Origin: DSWT01 sp034433375
GTDB taxonomy: Bacteria; Chloroflexota; Anaerolineae; B4-G1; SLSP01
Assembly (NCBI GenBank): GCA_034433375.1
Contig: DAOUAQ010000216.1
Location: forward strand, 1-5,836
DNA length: 5,836 nucleotides
Reading direction: 5' to 3'
Of this stretch, positions 1-5,836 are shown piece by piece (positions within the stretch are counted from its first letter, which is position 1; each line of letters begins with the position of its first letter). Both the position numbers and the translations under genes were made by a program. The notes beneath the pieces were generated by a model. That model did not search any database, was not told the DNA's origin, and saw nothing but the letters and a program-made list of their open reading frames with translations.

Positions 1-776
1 GGAACGTCGTTGATCAGGCGTTTGGTGTAGGCTTGTTTAGGACGCAAGATCACCTCATCGGCTGATCCGCTTTCGACAAATTTGCCATGCTCCATGATGT
101 AGACGCTGTCCGACACATAATACGCCAGGCCAAGATCGTGGGTGATGAAAATGATCGTCATGCCGATTTCGTCACGCAGGCCCATCAGCATATCCAGGAT
201 GGTCGCGCGGGAACAGGCATCGATCATCGAGGTCGGCTCGTCGGCGATCAGAATCTTGGGCATCAACAGGAAGATGCGGGCGATCATGAGGCGCTGCATC
301 TGTCCACCGGACAGCTCGAAAGGATATTTGTTGGTCAGTTCATCGAACTTCAGATTGACGAAGCTGCACGCCTCGGTCATCATCTCGACTTTTTTGGCCT
401 GCGGGAAGCTGCGACCGCCGCGCATGTTGATGCAATCCAACAGCACGGCATCGATTTTGTTGAAGATATTATAGGAAGAGAAGGGGTCTTGAAAGATGGC
501 TTGAATATTGCGCCAGTATTCCAGCCTTTTCTTCTGCGTGCTGATGTCGCGTCTCTGTCCCTGGAAGTGAATATCGCCTTCCGTCGTGCTGGTCAATCCT
601 AACAGCATCTTCGCTAACGTGGTCTTGCCGCTGCCCGATTCACCCACGATGGAGATGACTTCGCCTTCGTAGAACTTGAAATCCACATGATCGACGGCCA
701 AAGTTCTCGTGCGGCCAAAACCATAGATCTTGGTCAGTCCCGTTCCGCTCAGGCATACTCTTCTTTCATCAGCCAT
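1..776 (-). CDS. DppF/OppF-type ABC transporter ATPase, C-terminus cut by window edge
   Basis: This is the second ATP-hydrolysing subunit of the importer, acting on the cytoplasmic face as a heterodimer with the upstream ATPase. I translated it by hand from ATG at 776; it stays open to base 1, giving 258 complete codons. Visible motifs are Walker A GESGSGKTT (residues 45-53), Q-loop Q96 in FQDP, signature LSGGQMQR (155-162), Walker B ILIADEP (175-181) with catalytic E180, D-loop SMID (183-186) and switch H213 in ITHD. The site looks catalytically complete. SMIDACSRA replaces the common SALDVS-type D-loop and resembles ATPases of oligosaccharide/peptide importers in Chloroflexota and Thermotogota. 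The start is supported by GGGAGG (786-791) 9 nt upstream. The ATG overlaps the previous gene's stop by 8 nt, so translational coupling is likely. The family is usually about 320-340 residues, so roughly 60-80 C-terminal residues, including most of the oligopeptide-transporter C-terminal region, lie outside the window. Confidence 0.95.
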   Translation of the reverse strand, partial: MADERRVCLSGTGLTKIYGFGRTRTLAVDHVDFKFYEGEVISIVGESGSGKTTLAKMLLGLTSTTEGDIHFQGQRRDISTQKKRLEYWRNIQAIFQDPFSSYNIFNKIDAVLLDCINMRGGRSFPQAKKVEMMTEACSFVNLKFDELTNKYPFELSGGQMQRLMIARIFLLMPKILIADEPTSMIDACSRATILDMLMGLRDEIGMTIIFITHDLGLAYYVSDSVYIMEHGKFVESGSADEVILRPKQAYTKRLINDV

Positions 777-1776
777 TTTGATAAGCCTCCCGCAATTCTT
801 TCTCCGAGAAGATGCAACGGTAAGTGCGGCCGCCCTCAGTATTGCGCAGGCCCACCGACATCACGATACATTCTGGCTGAACGTATTTGCAACGTTCGGC
901 AAAGCGGCAGCCTGATGGCGGATTTTTCAGGTTCGGCGGCACGCCGGGGATGGCGGTCAGTTTGACCTCCCGCAGCCCCTCTTCGGGCACGATAATGGAT
1001 CCCATAAGGCCCTTCGAGTAGGGATGCAGCGGATCGAACACTGCTTCGCGGGCGGTGCCTTTTTCCACAATCTGCCCGGCGTACATCACCATGATGTCAT
1101 CGGTCACGTTATACAACAGTGGGAGTTCATGGGTGATGAAGATCAGCGAACCGACCAACCCATCGTGCAACAACTGCTTGATCATCTTGATGACCATCTT
1201 CTGCGATGTGACATCGAGCGCCGAGGAAGGCTCATCCGCTATGAGTACCTTGGGGGATAGCAACACCGATATGGCAATCACTGTCCGTTGTTTCATCCCG
1301 CCAGAAAGCTCAACGGGGTATTTTTCCAGGACTTGTGGCGGAAGTCCCACGGTCTTAAATAGCTTGCAGGCCCGCTCATAGATGGCTCTCTTGTCGGCAG
1401 AAGGATCGTGAGCGCGAATCACATCTTCCACAAAGTGGATGACTTTCTGGGTGGGGTTGAGCGCGTTCATCGCTGCCTGGGGAATGTAGGCAATCTCCTT
1501 GCCCAAGATCGCTTTGCGCACGTCATCCGGATCCATTCCCGAAATGTTGCGGCCATCGATGATGATCTCGCCGTTCATGTAGTGCAGCGGCGCGAAGTAA
1601 TAGCCCATCAGGCTGAGGGCGAGCGTGGACTTGCCACAGCCGGATTCGCCGGCAATGCCCAACGATTTGCCTTCTTCGACTTTCAGCGAAACGTGGTCAA
1701 CTGCATAAACACTTTCCCCAAAGCGGGTGATATAACGTGTGCTTAGTTCCCTAACCTCTAACAGTACTTTTCCCAT
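769..1776 (-). CDS. DppD/OppD-type ABC transporter ATPase with four-cysteine C-terminal motif
   Basis: This is the first ATPase subunit of the importer. From ATG at 1776 it is 335 residues, normal for the family. Motifs in this numbering are Walker A GESGCGKST (43-51), Q-loop Q100, signature LSGGMKQR (157-164), Walker B VLIADEP (177-183) with catalytic E182, D-loop SALD, and switch H216 in ITHE. A C-terminal oligopeptide-transporter region follows (HPYSKGL, then IPGVPP). It carries cysteines 290, 296, 303 and 321 in the spacing CX5CX6CX17C; in DppD proteins of known structure the equivalent cysteines bind a [4Fe-4S] cluster. The start is ambiguous. GTG at 1785 would directly abut the permease stop and add three residues (MND). 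I prefer ATG 1776 because AGGTGA lies 5 nt upstream and the protein then begins MGKVLLEVR, as relatives typically do. It ends in TGA inside the start region of the next ATPase gene (ATGGCTGA). Confidence 0.96.
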   Translation of the reverse strand: MGKVLLEVRELSTRYITRFGESVYAVDHVSLKVEEGKSLGIAGESGCGKSTLALSLMGYYFAPLHYMNGEIIIDGRNISGMDPDDVRKAILGKEIAYIPQAAMNALNPTQKVIHFVEDVIRAHDPSADKRAIYERACKLFKTVGLPPQVLEKYPVELSGGMKQRTVIAISVLLSPKVLIADEPSSALDVTSQKMVIKMIKQLLHDGLVGSLIFITHELPLLYNVTDDIMVMYAGQIVEKGTAREAVFDPLHPYSKGLMGSIIVPEEGLREVKLTAIPGVPPNLKNPPSGCRFAERCKYVQPECIVMSVGLRNTEGGRTYRCIFSEKELREAYQNG

Positions 1777-1781
1777 ATCAT

Positions 1782-1787
1782 TCACCT
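1782..1787 (-). promoter_or_regulatory. Ribosome binding site favouring ATG 1776
   Basis: On the minus strand AGGTGA lies 5 nt before ATG 1776. A second site, GAGGGA (1790-1795), lies only 4 nt before the alternative GTG at 1785, which is short, and 13 nt before ATG 1776, which is long. The first pairing has better geometry. Both sites overlap or adjoin the stop of the upstream permease gene, so reinitiation by ribosomes finishing that gene is plausible. Confidence 0.5.
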
Positions 1788-3036
1788 AGTCCCTCAGCGC
1801 CGGGTTGAATACCTGATCAAGGCCCGTATTCATCAAGTTCATCGAGAAGGTAATCAGCGCGATGGTGACGAGCACGGGGATGTACGCCCACCACTTTCCC
1901 AGGGTATGCGCATAGTAGATCATGGCCCAGTTCATCATCAGCCCCAACGTCGGCACTTCAGTGGTTCTTGGTCCCAACCCCAGGATGGACAACCCGGCCT
2001 CTGCCAGGATAGCAGAGGAGATTTGCAGAATCATGGCCATCACCACGTAGGAAGCGATGTACGGTAGAATGTCGTTGAGGATGATGTGTACGATGGAATG
2101 GCCGGACAGCTTCGACAAATTGACGTGGTCACGATTGCGCAGCGAGATCACTTGCGCCCGCACGGATCGGGTCGTCCAATACCAGGAGGTAAGCCCAATG
2201 ACAACAGCGATAGTGGTAGCGCCGCGCCGTTCTTGCCCGATGCTGAATGAAATCAAGATCAACAACACCAGGCCGGGGATGACGGTAAAGAGGTTGGTGA
2301 AAAACATAATGATGTCGTCCACCATACCGCCGATATAACCCGCCAGCAATCCCAGGGTCAGACCGATCAGCGTAGCAAGGATACCGGCGATAAAACCGAT
2401 CCGCAGCGAGACGCCGGCGGCCGCCACCAGCTCCGTCAACACATCCCGGCCGAAGTTATCGGTGCCGAGCGGCAACAAGCGCACGTTTGCCACGCGACTG
2501 ACGTTCACGTACTCGGATTGCGCGATCGTCCCCTTCTCCGTAAGCGCCCCCGTGCTCGCGTCTTTCGTCGCAATGATGGCCGCCTCGGTCGCCAGGAGTC
2601 CGTCCAGCGAAGCATTGAGCCGGATGTAGTAGTTGCGTTTCGCATTGGTCATCCCGGGGATGTTCATTTTGGGGTCGAAATGGGTCTCCCACAAGTCCAG
2701 GAGCAGCGCGGTATCGTCAATATCGATCTCGTCTTCGGGAATTCCGCTTCCCATAAGCCAATCCCGCATCGCTCTACGATCATCCTGGCTCAACTTGCTG
2801 GCAATGCGCTTGGCGGCCGCCCCCTCCAGATTAAGGATATATCGCGGAGACGTCGTGCTGTCATAGACATTCACGTAGATGCCAGGTTCGAAGAACGTGC
2901 CTTGCGCGATGATTCCTAAGGGCGGATCGGGGATGAGCAGCGGGTAGATAAACACAATCAACAGAATAGCCACCAGAATGGAAAAACCGAAAACAAACTT
3001 ACCAGAGTGGAAAACCTGCCGAATGGTGTGTTTCAT
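1786..3036 (-). CDS. DppC/OppC-type ABC transporter permease with large extracytoplasmic insert
   Basis: This is an inner-membrane permease subunit that would pair with the upstream DppB-type protein to form the channel. At 416 residues it is well above the usual 280-310 of this family. The order is: short cytoplasmic N-terminus; membrane segment about 13-35; a long hydrophilic segment about 37-186; the family motif LGTDNFGRDVL (190-200); then five hydrophobic segments at roughly 207-235, 240-266, 271-290, 325-352 and 385-405. The coupling (EAA) loop runs about 290-325. It reads NLSKLSG where EAA---G is usual, keeping the glycine (G312) and ending in ILP. The later motif AEAGLSILGLG (345-355) is typical of DppC proteins. 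The extra 110-120 residues sit between the first membrane segment and LGTD, so outside the cytoplasm. The start is supported by GGGAGGG (3044-3050) 7 nt before the ATG. The gene ends in TAG directly before the ATPase gene. Confidence 0.95.
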   Translation of the reverse strand: MKHTIRQVFHSGKFVFGFSILVAILLIVFIYPLLIPDPPLGIIAQGTFFEPGIYVNVYDSTTSPRYILNLEGAAAKRIASKLSQDDRRAMRDWLMGSGIPEDEIDIDDTALLLDLWETHFDPKMNIPGMTNAKRNYYIRLNASLDGLLATEAAIIATKDASTGALTEKGTIAQSEYVNVSRVANVRLLPLGTDNFGRDVLTELVAAAGVSLRIGFIAGILATLIGLTLGLLAGYIGGMVDDIIMFFTNLFTVIPGLVLLILISFSIGQERRGATTIAVVIGLTSWYWTTRSVRAQVISLRNRDHVNLSKLSGHSIVHIILNDILPYIASYVVMAMILQISSAILAEAGLSILGLGPRTTEVPTLGLMMNWAMIYYAHTLGKWWAYIPVLVTIALITFSMNLMNTGLDQVFNPALRD

Positions 3037-3043
3037 AGTTCCA

Positions 3044-3050
3044 CCCTCCC
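3044..3050 (-). promoter_or_regulatory. Ribosome binding site of the DppC-type permease
   Basis: GGGAGGG on the minus strand lies 7 nt before ATG 3036, in the 14-nt gap after the TAA of the DppB-type gene. It fixes the start of the longer permease and shows that its unusual length does not come from a wrongly extended N-terminus. Confidence 0.75.
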
Positions 3051-4055
3051 TTAATCTGCCTGCACCGCTTTGATGCGCGGGTCGATGATGCCGTAAAGAA
3101 CCTCAATGGTGAAGTTCGCAATCAGCACCATGATGGTAATCATCAAGGTCGAGGCTGAGATCAGCGGATAATCCTGTCCCATGACGCCGTTCAAGAGTGT
3201 GTAGCCAATCCCCGGATAACTGAAAACGATCTCCGCCACCAGCGCGCCGCCGGCCATCGTGCCGATGGCCATGGCCAAACCGGTGATCTGTGGAAGCATG
3301 GCATTTCTGAACACGTAGCCAATGATTTTGCGGTCTTTGATCCCCATAAAACGGGCGTACTTGACGTAATCCGCATTCAATTCGTAGATTGCCATAGAGC
3401 GCATCCCAATCGCCTGCCCGCCGATGGAGACCAATACGATGGACCAGAAAGGCAGTTGGTAATGTTTGATCACGGACCAGATGAATCTCCAGCTAAATTC
3501 AGGCATCAGATCAAACCCATATCCCCCCGAGGTGGGGAACCATTCTAAGGTCACGCCAAAGATGACCATGAGAATGACCGCCATACCAAAGGCCGGGAAG
3601 TTGCTCGCAAAAATACTGGCAGGCATGAGGACTTTATCGAATCCCTTCTTGAGGTAAGCCGCCAACGCGCCCAGCGTATTCCCGATCAACCAGCCGGTGA
3701 TGATCGCCGGGAACTGCAGGGCGATCGTCCACCCGATGGAAGATCCAATCGCGTTGGCCACCGTTCGGGGGTACATACTGATCGAATACCCAAAATCACC
3801 CCGCAGCACATTTCTGATATAGATGAAAAATTGTTCGATCATAGGTCTGTTGGTGCCAAACAGTTCGGTGTACTGCCGATAAATCGCCTGGACCCCGGTC
3901 GCATCGCTCATACCCTGGGCCATCCTGGAGACGATGGCGGCCACAGGGTCTCCGGGCATCAGGCGCGGCAGGGTAAAATTCAGGATGAAGGCAAACACTA
4001 ACGTCACCAGAAACCAACCCAGCTTGTTGAGGAAATACTTACGGTATCCTTTCAA
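3051..4055 (-). CDS. DppB/OppB-type ABC transporter permease, TTG start
   Basis: This is an inner-membrane permease subunit of the peptide/oligosaccharide importer. Its 334 residues are normal for the family. Visible parts are a first membrane segment about 12-30, followed by LPRLMPGDP (29-37), the typical DppB entry motif; an extracytoplasmic segment with RGDFGYS (85-91); membrane segments near 106-135, 143-168, 203-222, 255-277 and 303-323; the coupling loop about 219-255 (YVKYARFMGI with conserved G238, then NAMLPQ); VFSYPGIGYTLL (277-288); and the C-terminal motif GIIDPRIK (322-329). The start is TTG at 4055. It is chosen because AAGGAGGTG stands 5 nt upstream and the basic N-terminus MKGYRKYFLNKLGW is what relatives have; the next in-frame methionine (33) would delete the first membrane segment. 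It follows the binding-protein gene across a 136-nt spacer and precedes the second permease by 14 nt. Confidence 0.96.
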   Translation of the reverse strand: MKGYRKYFLNKLGWFLVTLVFAFILNFTLPRLMPGDPVAAIVSRMAQGMSDATGVQAIYRQYTELFGTNRPMIEQFFIYIRNVLRGDFGYSISMYPRTVANAIGSSIGWTIALQFPAIITGWLIGNTLGALAAYLKKGFDKVLMPASIFASNFPAFGMAVILMVIFGVTLEWFPTSGGYGFDLMPEFSWRFIWSVIKHYQLPFWSIVLVSIGGQAIGMRSMAIYELNADYVKYARFMGIKDRKIIGYVFRNAMLPQITGLAMAIGTMAGGALVAEIVFSYPGIGYTLLNGVMGQDYPLISASTLMITIMVLIANFTIEVLYGIIDPRIKAVQAD

Positions 4056-4060
4056 CGCAA

Positions 4061-4070
4061 CACCTCCTTA
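4061..4070 (-). promoter_or_regulatory. Near-perfect Shine-Dalgarno before a TTG start
   Basis: The minus strand reads TAAGGAGGTG, matching the 16S rRNA anti-Shine-Dalgarno core over nine bases, then TTGCG and the TTG start at 4055. The 5-nt spacing is good. This site decides the TTG start and probably offsets the weak initiation codon. Confidence 0.8.
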
Positions 4071-4072
4071 GC

Positions 4073-4100
4073 GAATTACGAGTTAAGAGTTGCGAGTTAC
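4073..4100. repeat. Four tandem degenerate heptamers (GAGTTAC type)
   Basis: The plus strand reads GAATTAC, GAGTTAA, GAGTTGC, GAGTTAC as four contiguous seven-base units, each differing from the last unit by zero to two bases. Two more related units (GGGTTAC, GGGTTAA) lie at 4189-4202 beyond the hairpin. Heptanucleotide tandem repeats of this general kind occur in intergenic DNA of some bacteria, notably filamentous cyanobacteria; I do not know a function for this one. Confidence 0.7.
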
Positions 4101-4138
4101 AAATGGCAAATCTTTGTAGACATGGATGCATATTTAGG

Positions 4139-4175
4139 AACAGCCATGTTCCGGGATGAGCGGAACATGGCTGTT
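4139..4175 (-). terminator. 15-bp perfect hairpin after the binding-protein gene (stability element or partial terminator)
   Basis: Bases 4139-4153 pair without mismatch with 4161-4175 around a 7-base loop (4154-4160). In the direction of the operon it starts 16 nt after the binding-protein stop and is followed by TTCCTAAATATG, a poor U-tract. It is therefore more likely a 3'-end stabiliser or leaky terminator than a full stop. On the plus strand the same hairpin runs into TTTTT (4174-4178) and looks like a classical intrinsic terminator, although no plus-strand gene precedes it. The arms also form a DNA dyad (CATGTTCCG/CGGAACATG), so an operator cannot be excluded. Confidence 0.7.
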
Positions 4176-4188
4176 TTTGTGGTAGTGC

Positions 4189-4202
4189 GGGTTACGGGTT
4201 AA
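4189..4202. repeat. Two heptamers (GGGTTAC, GGGTTAA) overlapping the binding-protein stop
   Basis: Two contiguous seven-base units on the plus strand resemble those at 4073-4100. The TAA stop of the binding-protein gene (4192-4194) lies inside the first unit, and its last residues (VNP) are encoded by the pair. The repeat therefore touches the end of the coding sequence. Confidence 0.5.
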
Positions 4203-5836
4203 CGAGCGTGAGGTTGTAGAGACACGCCACACCCCAACCGTCGCTACAGATCATCGGCGGAACGGGCGGGTTGGTGCCGTCATCCTGGTGCGGGAAGTTC
4301 GTCCACACCGTCTCGTTCACTGCGTGGAACGCCTGCGGGCGGTACATCAGCGTGAAGGAGGGGATATCGGTCAGATAGATCTTGACCAATTCGGTGTACA
4401 TTTCCTTCAACTTGGCGGGATCGGATTCGCCGGGGATCGCCTGGATCAAGGCGTCAACATCAGGATTGACGTACTGACCCCAGTTACCGCTCCAGTTGCT
4501 CGCCATACCCACCCATTCGGAACTCATCAGACCGCGGACACGGCCCCACGGCTGGGTTGGGCCAGCGCCGCCGCTCCACATCATGAAGATGTCGTAGCCT
4601 TCGGGCAGCGGGGTGTCGGACTTGGTGACGACGGTCTGATACACAGACCATTCAGGGAAATTGGTCGTGATGTCGATGCCGATCTTCTTGCCGGCGGCAG
4701 CCACAACTTCAATGGCGGCCTGCCAGTCGGACCAACCGTTGGGGCAGGTGGCGATGTAAGCGAGCTTCTTGCCGTTGTACTCGCGCCAGCCATCGCCATC
4801 GGTGTCCTTGATGCCGGCGGCATCCAGGAGCGCCTTGGCGCCTTCGATGTCGTTGCCGGCCCACTGCAAGTCCTTGACAGCATCGCGATCGTACATGGCT
4901 TGCTCGCCAGCGGTCGGGTTCATGAGCGAGCGCGGCACCTGATCGAACGTCGCCGATTGGTTGGTCATGGCGTTGGCAATGATGGTGGGATAGTCCACCG
5001 CAATGGCGATGGCCTTGCGCACCGCGAGTTGATCCAAACCATAGGACTTCAGGTTATAGAAGGCGGTGGGCAGGCTGGCGCCGATGCCGTAGGGCGCTTC
5101 GGGCAGGTAGGTGGAGATGGGCAGACCATAGTTGAGCCACAGCAGTTGAATATTGGAGTTGAACTGTTGGCTGACGTCCACCTCACCCTTGGCCAGGGCC
5201 ACCGAACCGGCGGCGTTGTCCTTGAAGATCGTGTGGGCGATGTACTTGGGCACGGGCAACTTGCCCCACATGCTTTTATCCTGACCCCAATAGTTATCGT
5301 CACGGATGAGGACGACCTTCGTATCGTCCTTGAAGAATAGATGATAGGGACCGGAGTAAACCACATCCTCCCCGGTATCCGCCTTCAGCTTGGTCTCATC
5401 GCCGCCGGAGCGCTCTTCTAGCTTTTGGGTCCAGGCTTTCTGGATAACGTAGTTGCTGCTGATGTAAGCGGCGACGGACAGCGGATTGACCGCTTTGCCT
5501 GCGTCGGTCAGTTTGGCCTTGACCACCACCGTCTGAGCATCCTTGGCGATGATATCCTCAATGTAAGCCTTGTTGCCGGCGCCGGTACCGGTATTGTATT
5601 TGACGTGAGTAGCCCAGGTGTAGGCGACGTCTTCCGCGGTCACCGGGGTGCCATCGCTCCACTTGGCGGCCTTCTTGATCTTGAAGGTAATCTCGGTCAT
5701 ATCGGCATTCCACGACCAGGGACCGTCGGCCAGCAAGGGATACTGCTTGCCATCGAGCATGTTATACAGATACGGCGTCTCAAAGATGAGCACGCGCGCG
5801 CTATCGCCCGCGGCCATAAACGCCATGTTGTTGTTG
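4192..5836 (-). CDS. ABC transporter solute-binding protein, family 5 (SBP_bac_5), N-terminus cut by window edge
   Basis: This is the secreted or membrane-anchored receptor that captures the solute and presents it to the permease. The frame stays open through the right edge: codons for NNN precede the ATG at 5826, so that ATG is internal and the signal peptide plus perhaps 50-90 residues lie outside. Numbering from that ATG, 544 residues are visible. The family-typical stretch of W56-SDGTPVTAEDV-W71 follows FKIKKAAK. Further typical parts are AVRKAIAIAVDY near the middle, the helix-to-loop segment AGIKDTDGDGWREYNGK (D341, D343, D345), and a C-terminal half with PSFTLMYRPQ before the end at LTLVNP. 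The DTDGDG loop resembles a calcium-binding loop but is common in this family. Two cysteines near the end (527, 535) and one near 359 are notable in an exported protein. The ligand is a peptide or an oligosaccharide; the sequence alone does not decide. Confidence 0.95.
   Translation of the reverse strand, partial: NNNMAFMAAGDSARVLIFETPYLYNMLDGKQYPLLADGPWSWNADMTEITFKIKKAAKWSDGTPVTAEDVAYTWATHVKYNTGTGAGNKAYIEDIIAKDAQTVVVKAKLTDAGKAVNPLSVAAYISSNYVIQKAWTQKLEERSGGDETKLKADTGEDVVYSGPYHLFFKDDTKVVLIRDDNYWGQDKSMWGKLPVPKYIAHTIFKDNAAGSVALAKGEVDVSQQFNSNIQLLWLNYGLPISTYLPEAPYGIGASLPTAFYNLKSYGLDQLAVRKAIAIAVDYPTIIANAMTNQSATFDQVPRSLMNPTAGEQAMYDRDAVKDLQWAGNDIEGAKALLDAAGIKDTDGDGWREYNGKKLAYIATCPNGWSDWQAAIEVVAAAGKKIGIDITTNFPEWSVYQTVVTKSDTPLPEGYDIFMMWSGGAGPTQPWGRVRGLMSSEWVGMASNWSGNWGQYVNPDVDALIQAIPGESDPAKLKEMYTELVKIYLTDIPSFTLMYRPQAFHAVNETVWTNFPHQDDGTNPPVPPMICSDGWGVACLYNLTLVNP

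Larger units (their letters stand above)
4056..4191 (-). other. Intercistronic spacer between binding-protein and permease genes
   Basis: This is the only substantial non-coding stretch. From the binding-protein stop it holds, in transcription order, one edge of a heptamer repeat, an A-run, a 15-bp hairpin, about 38 nt of AT-richer sequence (4101-4138), four tandem heptamers and the Shine-Dalgarno of the DppB-type gene. I see no open reading frame, RNA gene or convincing promoter. The position fits a processing or partial-termination region that lowers permease and ATPase output relative to the binding protein. Confidence 0.6.

Noticed and set aside
87..602. 171-codon plus-strand frame opposite the second ATPase gene
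   Set aside because: The minus strand here encodes uninterrupted ATPase motifs (Q-loop, signature, Walker B, H-loop); the plus frame is their shadow.
1024..1746. Several plus-strand frames of 78-112 codons opposite the first ATPase gene
   Set aside because: They overlap a complete ATPase with all its motifs on the other strand and show no family resemblance.
2456..2919. Short frames on both strands overlapping the permease insert, considered as a possible separate gene explaining the long protein
   Set aside because: The permease frame runs without a break through the insert into family motifs, and the alternative frames have low-complexity, shadow-like composition.
4073..4115. Possible internal promoter for the permease genes on the minus strand (TTGCCA, 17 nt, TTAACT)
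   Set aside because: The -10 match is only three of six bases and falls inside the heptamer repeats; this is too weak to support.
4786..4806. DTDGDG loop as evidence for a dockerin or EF-hand domain
   Set aside because: It occurs singly, in a place where many family 5 binding proteins have a similar Asp/Gly-rich turn, and no second repeat is present.
4288..5340. 350-codon open frame on the plus strand, opposite the binding-protein gene
   Set aside because: It is rich in H, G, V, D and Q in a pattern typical of the antisense of a real gene, has no recognisable domain, and lies wholly inside a well-supported family 5 binding-protein gene.
5824..5826. ATG as the start of the binding protein
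   Set aside because: The frame is open upstream to the window edge, and a protein starting there would have no signal peptide and would begin inside the conserved N-terminal domain.

Overview
The window holds one gene cluster, entirely on the minus strand: a five-gene ABC importer of the peptide/nickel/oligosaccharide (Opp/Dpp, PepT) class. In transcription order, which runs right to left here, it has a family 5 solute-binding protein (4192 to past the right edge), a DppB/OppB-type permease (3051-4055), a DppC/OppC-type permease (1786-3036), a DppD/OppD-type ATPase (769-1776) and a DppF/OppF-type ATPase (776 to past the left edge). The first and last genes are cut by the window edges. The signal peptide of the binding protein and the C-terminal tail of the second ATPase therefore cannot be seen.

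The four downstream genes are packed tightly. There are 14 nt between the permeases, 0-9 nt between the second permease and the first ATPase, and an 8-nt overlap between the two ATPases. One mRNA and translational coupling are likely. The only real gap is 136 nt (4056-4191), between the binding protein and the first permease. It contains a perfect 15-bp hairpin and degenerate GAGTTAC-type heptamer repeats on both sides of it. A hairpin here is the usual arrangement for making more binding protein than membrane components from one transcript.

The likely mechanism is conventional. The secreted binding protein captures the solute and delivers it to the heterodimeric permease, and two different ATPases, both with complete catalytic motifs, drive import. 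The substrate cannot be read from the sequence: members of this class import oligopeptides or plant-type oligosaccharides. The ATPase variants (SMID D-loop, LSGGQMQR signature) and the look of the binding protein recall importers of Chloroflexota, Thermotogota and Clostridia, some of which carry beta-glucan or xylan oligosaccharides.

The organism is probably a bacterium of moderate GC with canonical Shine-Dalgarno sites. Chloroflexota (Anaerolineae-like) is my best guess, from family resemblance and the heptamer-rich spacer, but it is not proven. I saw no mobile element, RNA gene or CRISPR, and no evidence of an undescribed system. The points most worth a second look are the roughly 150-residue extracytoplasmic segment in the DppC-type permease and the hairpin/heptamer spacer.
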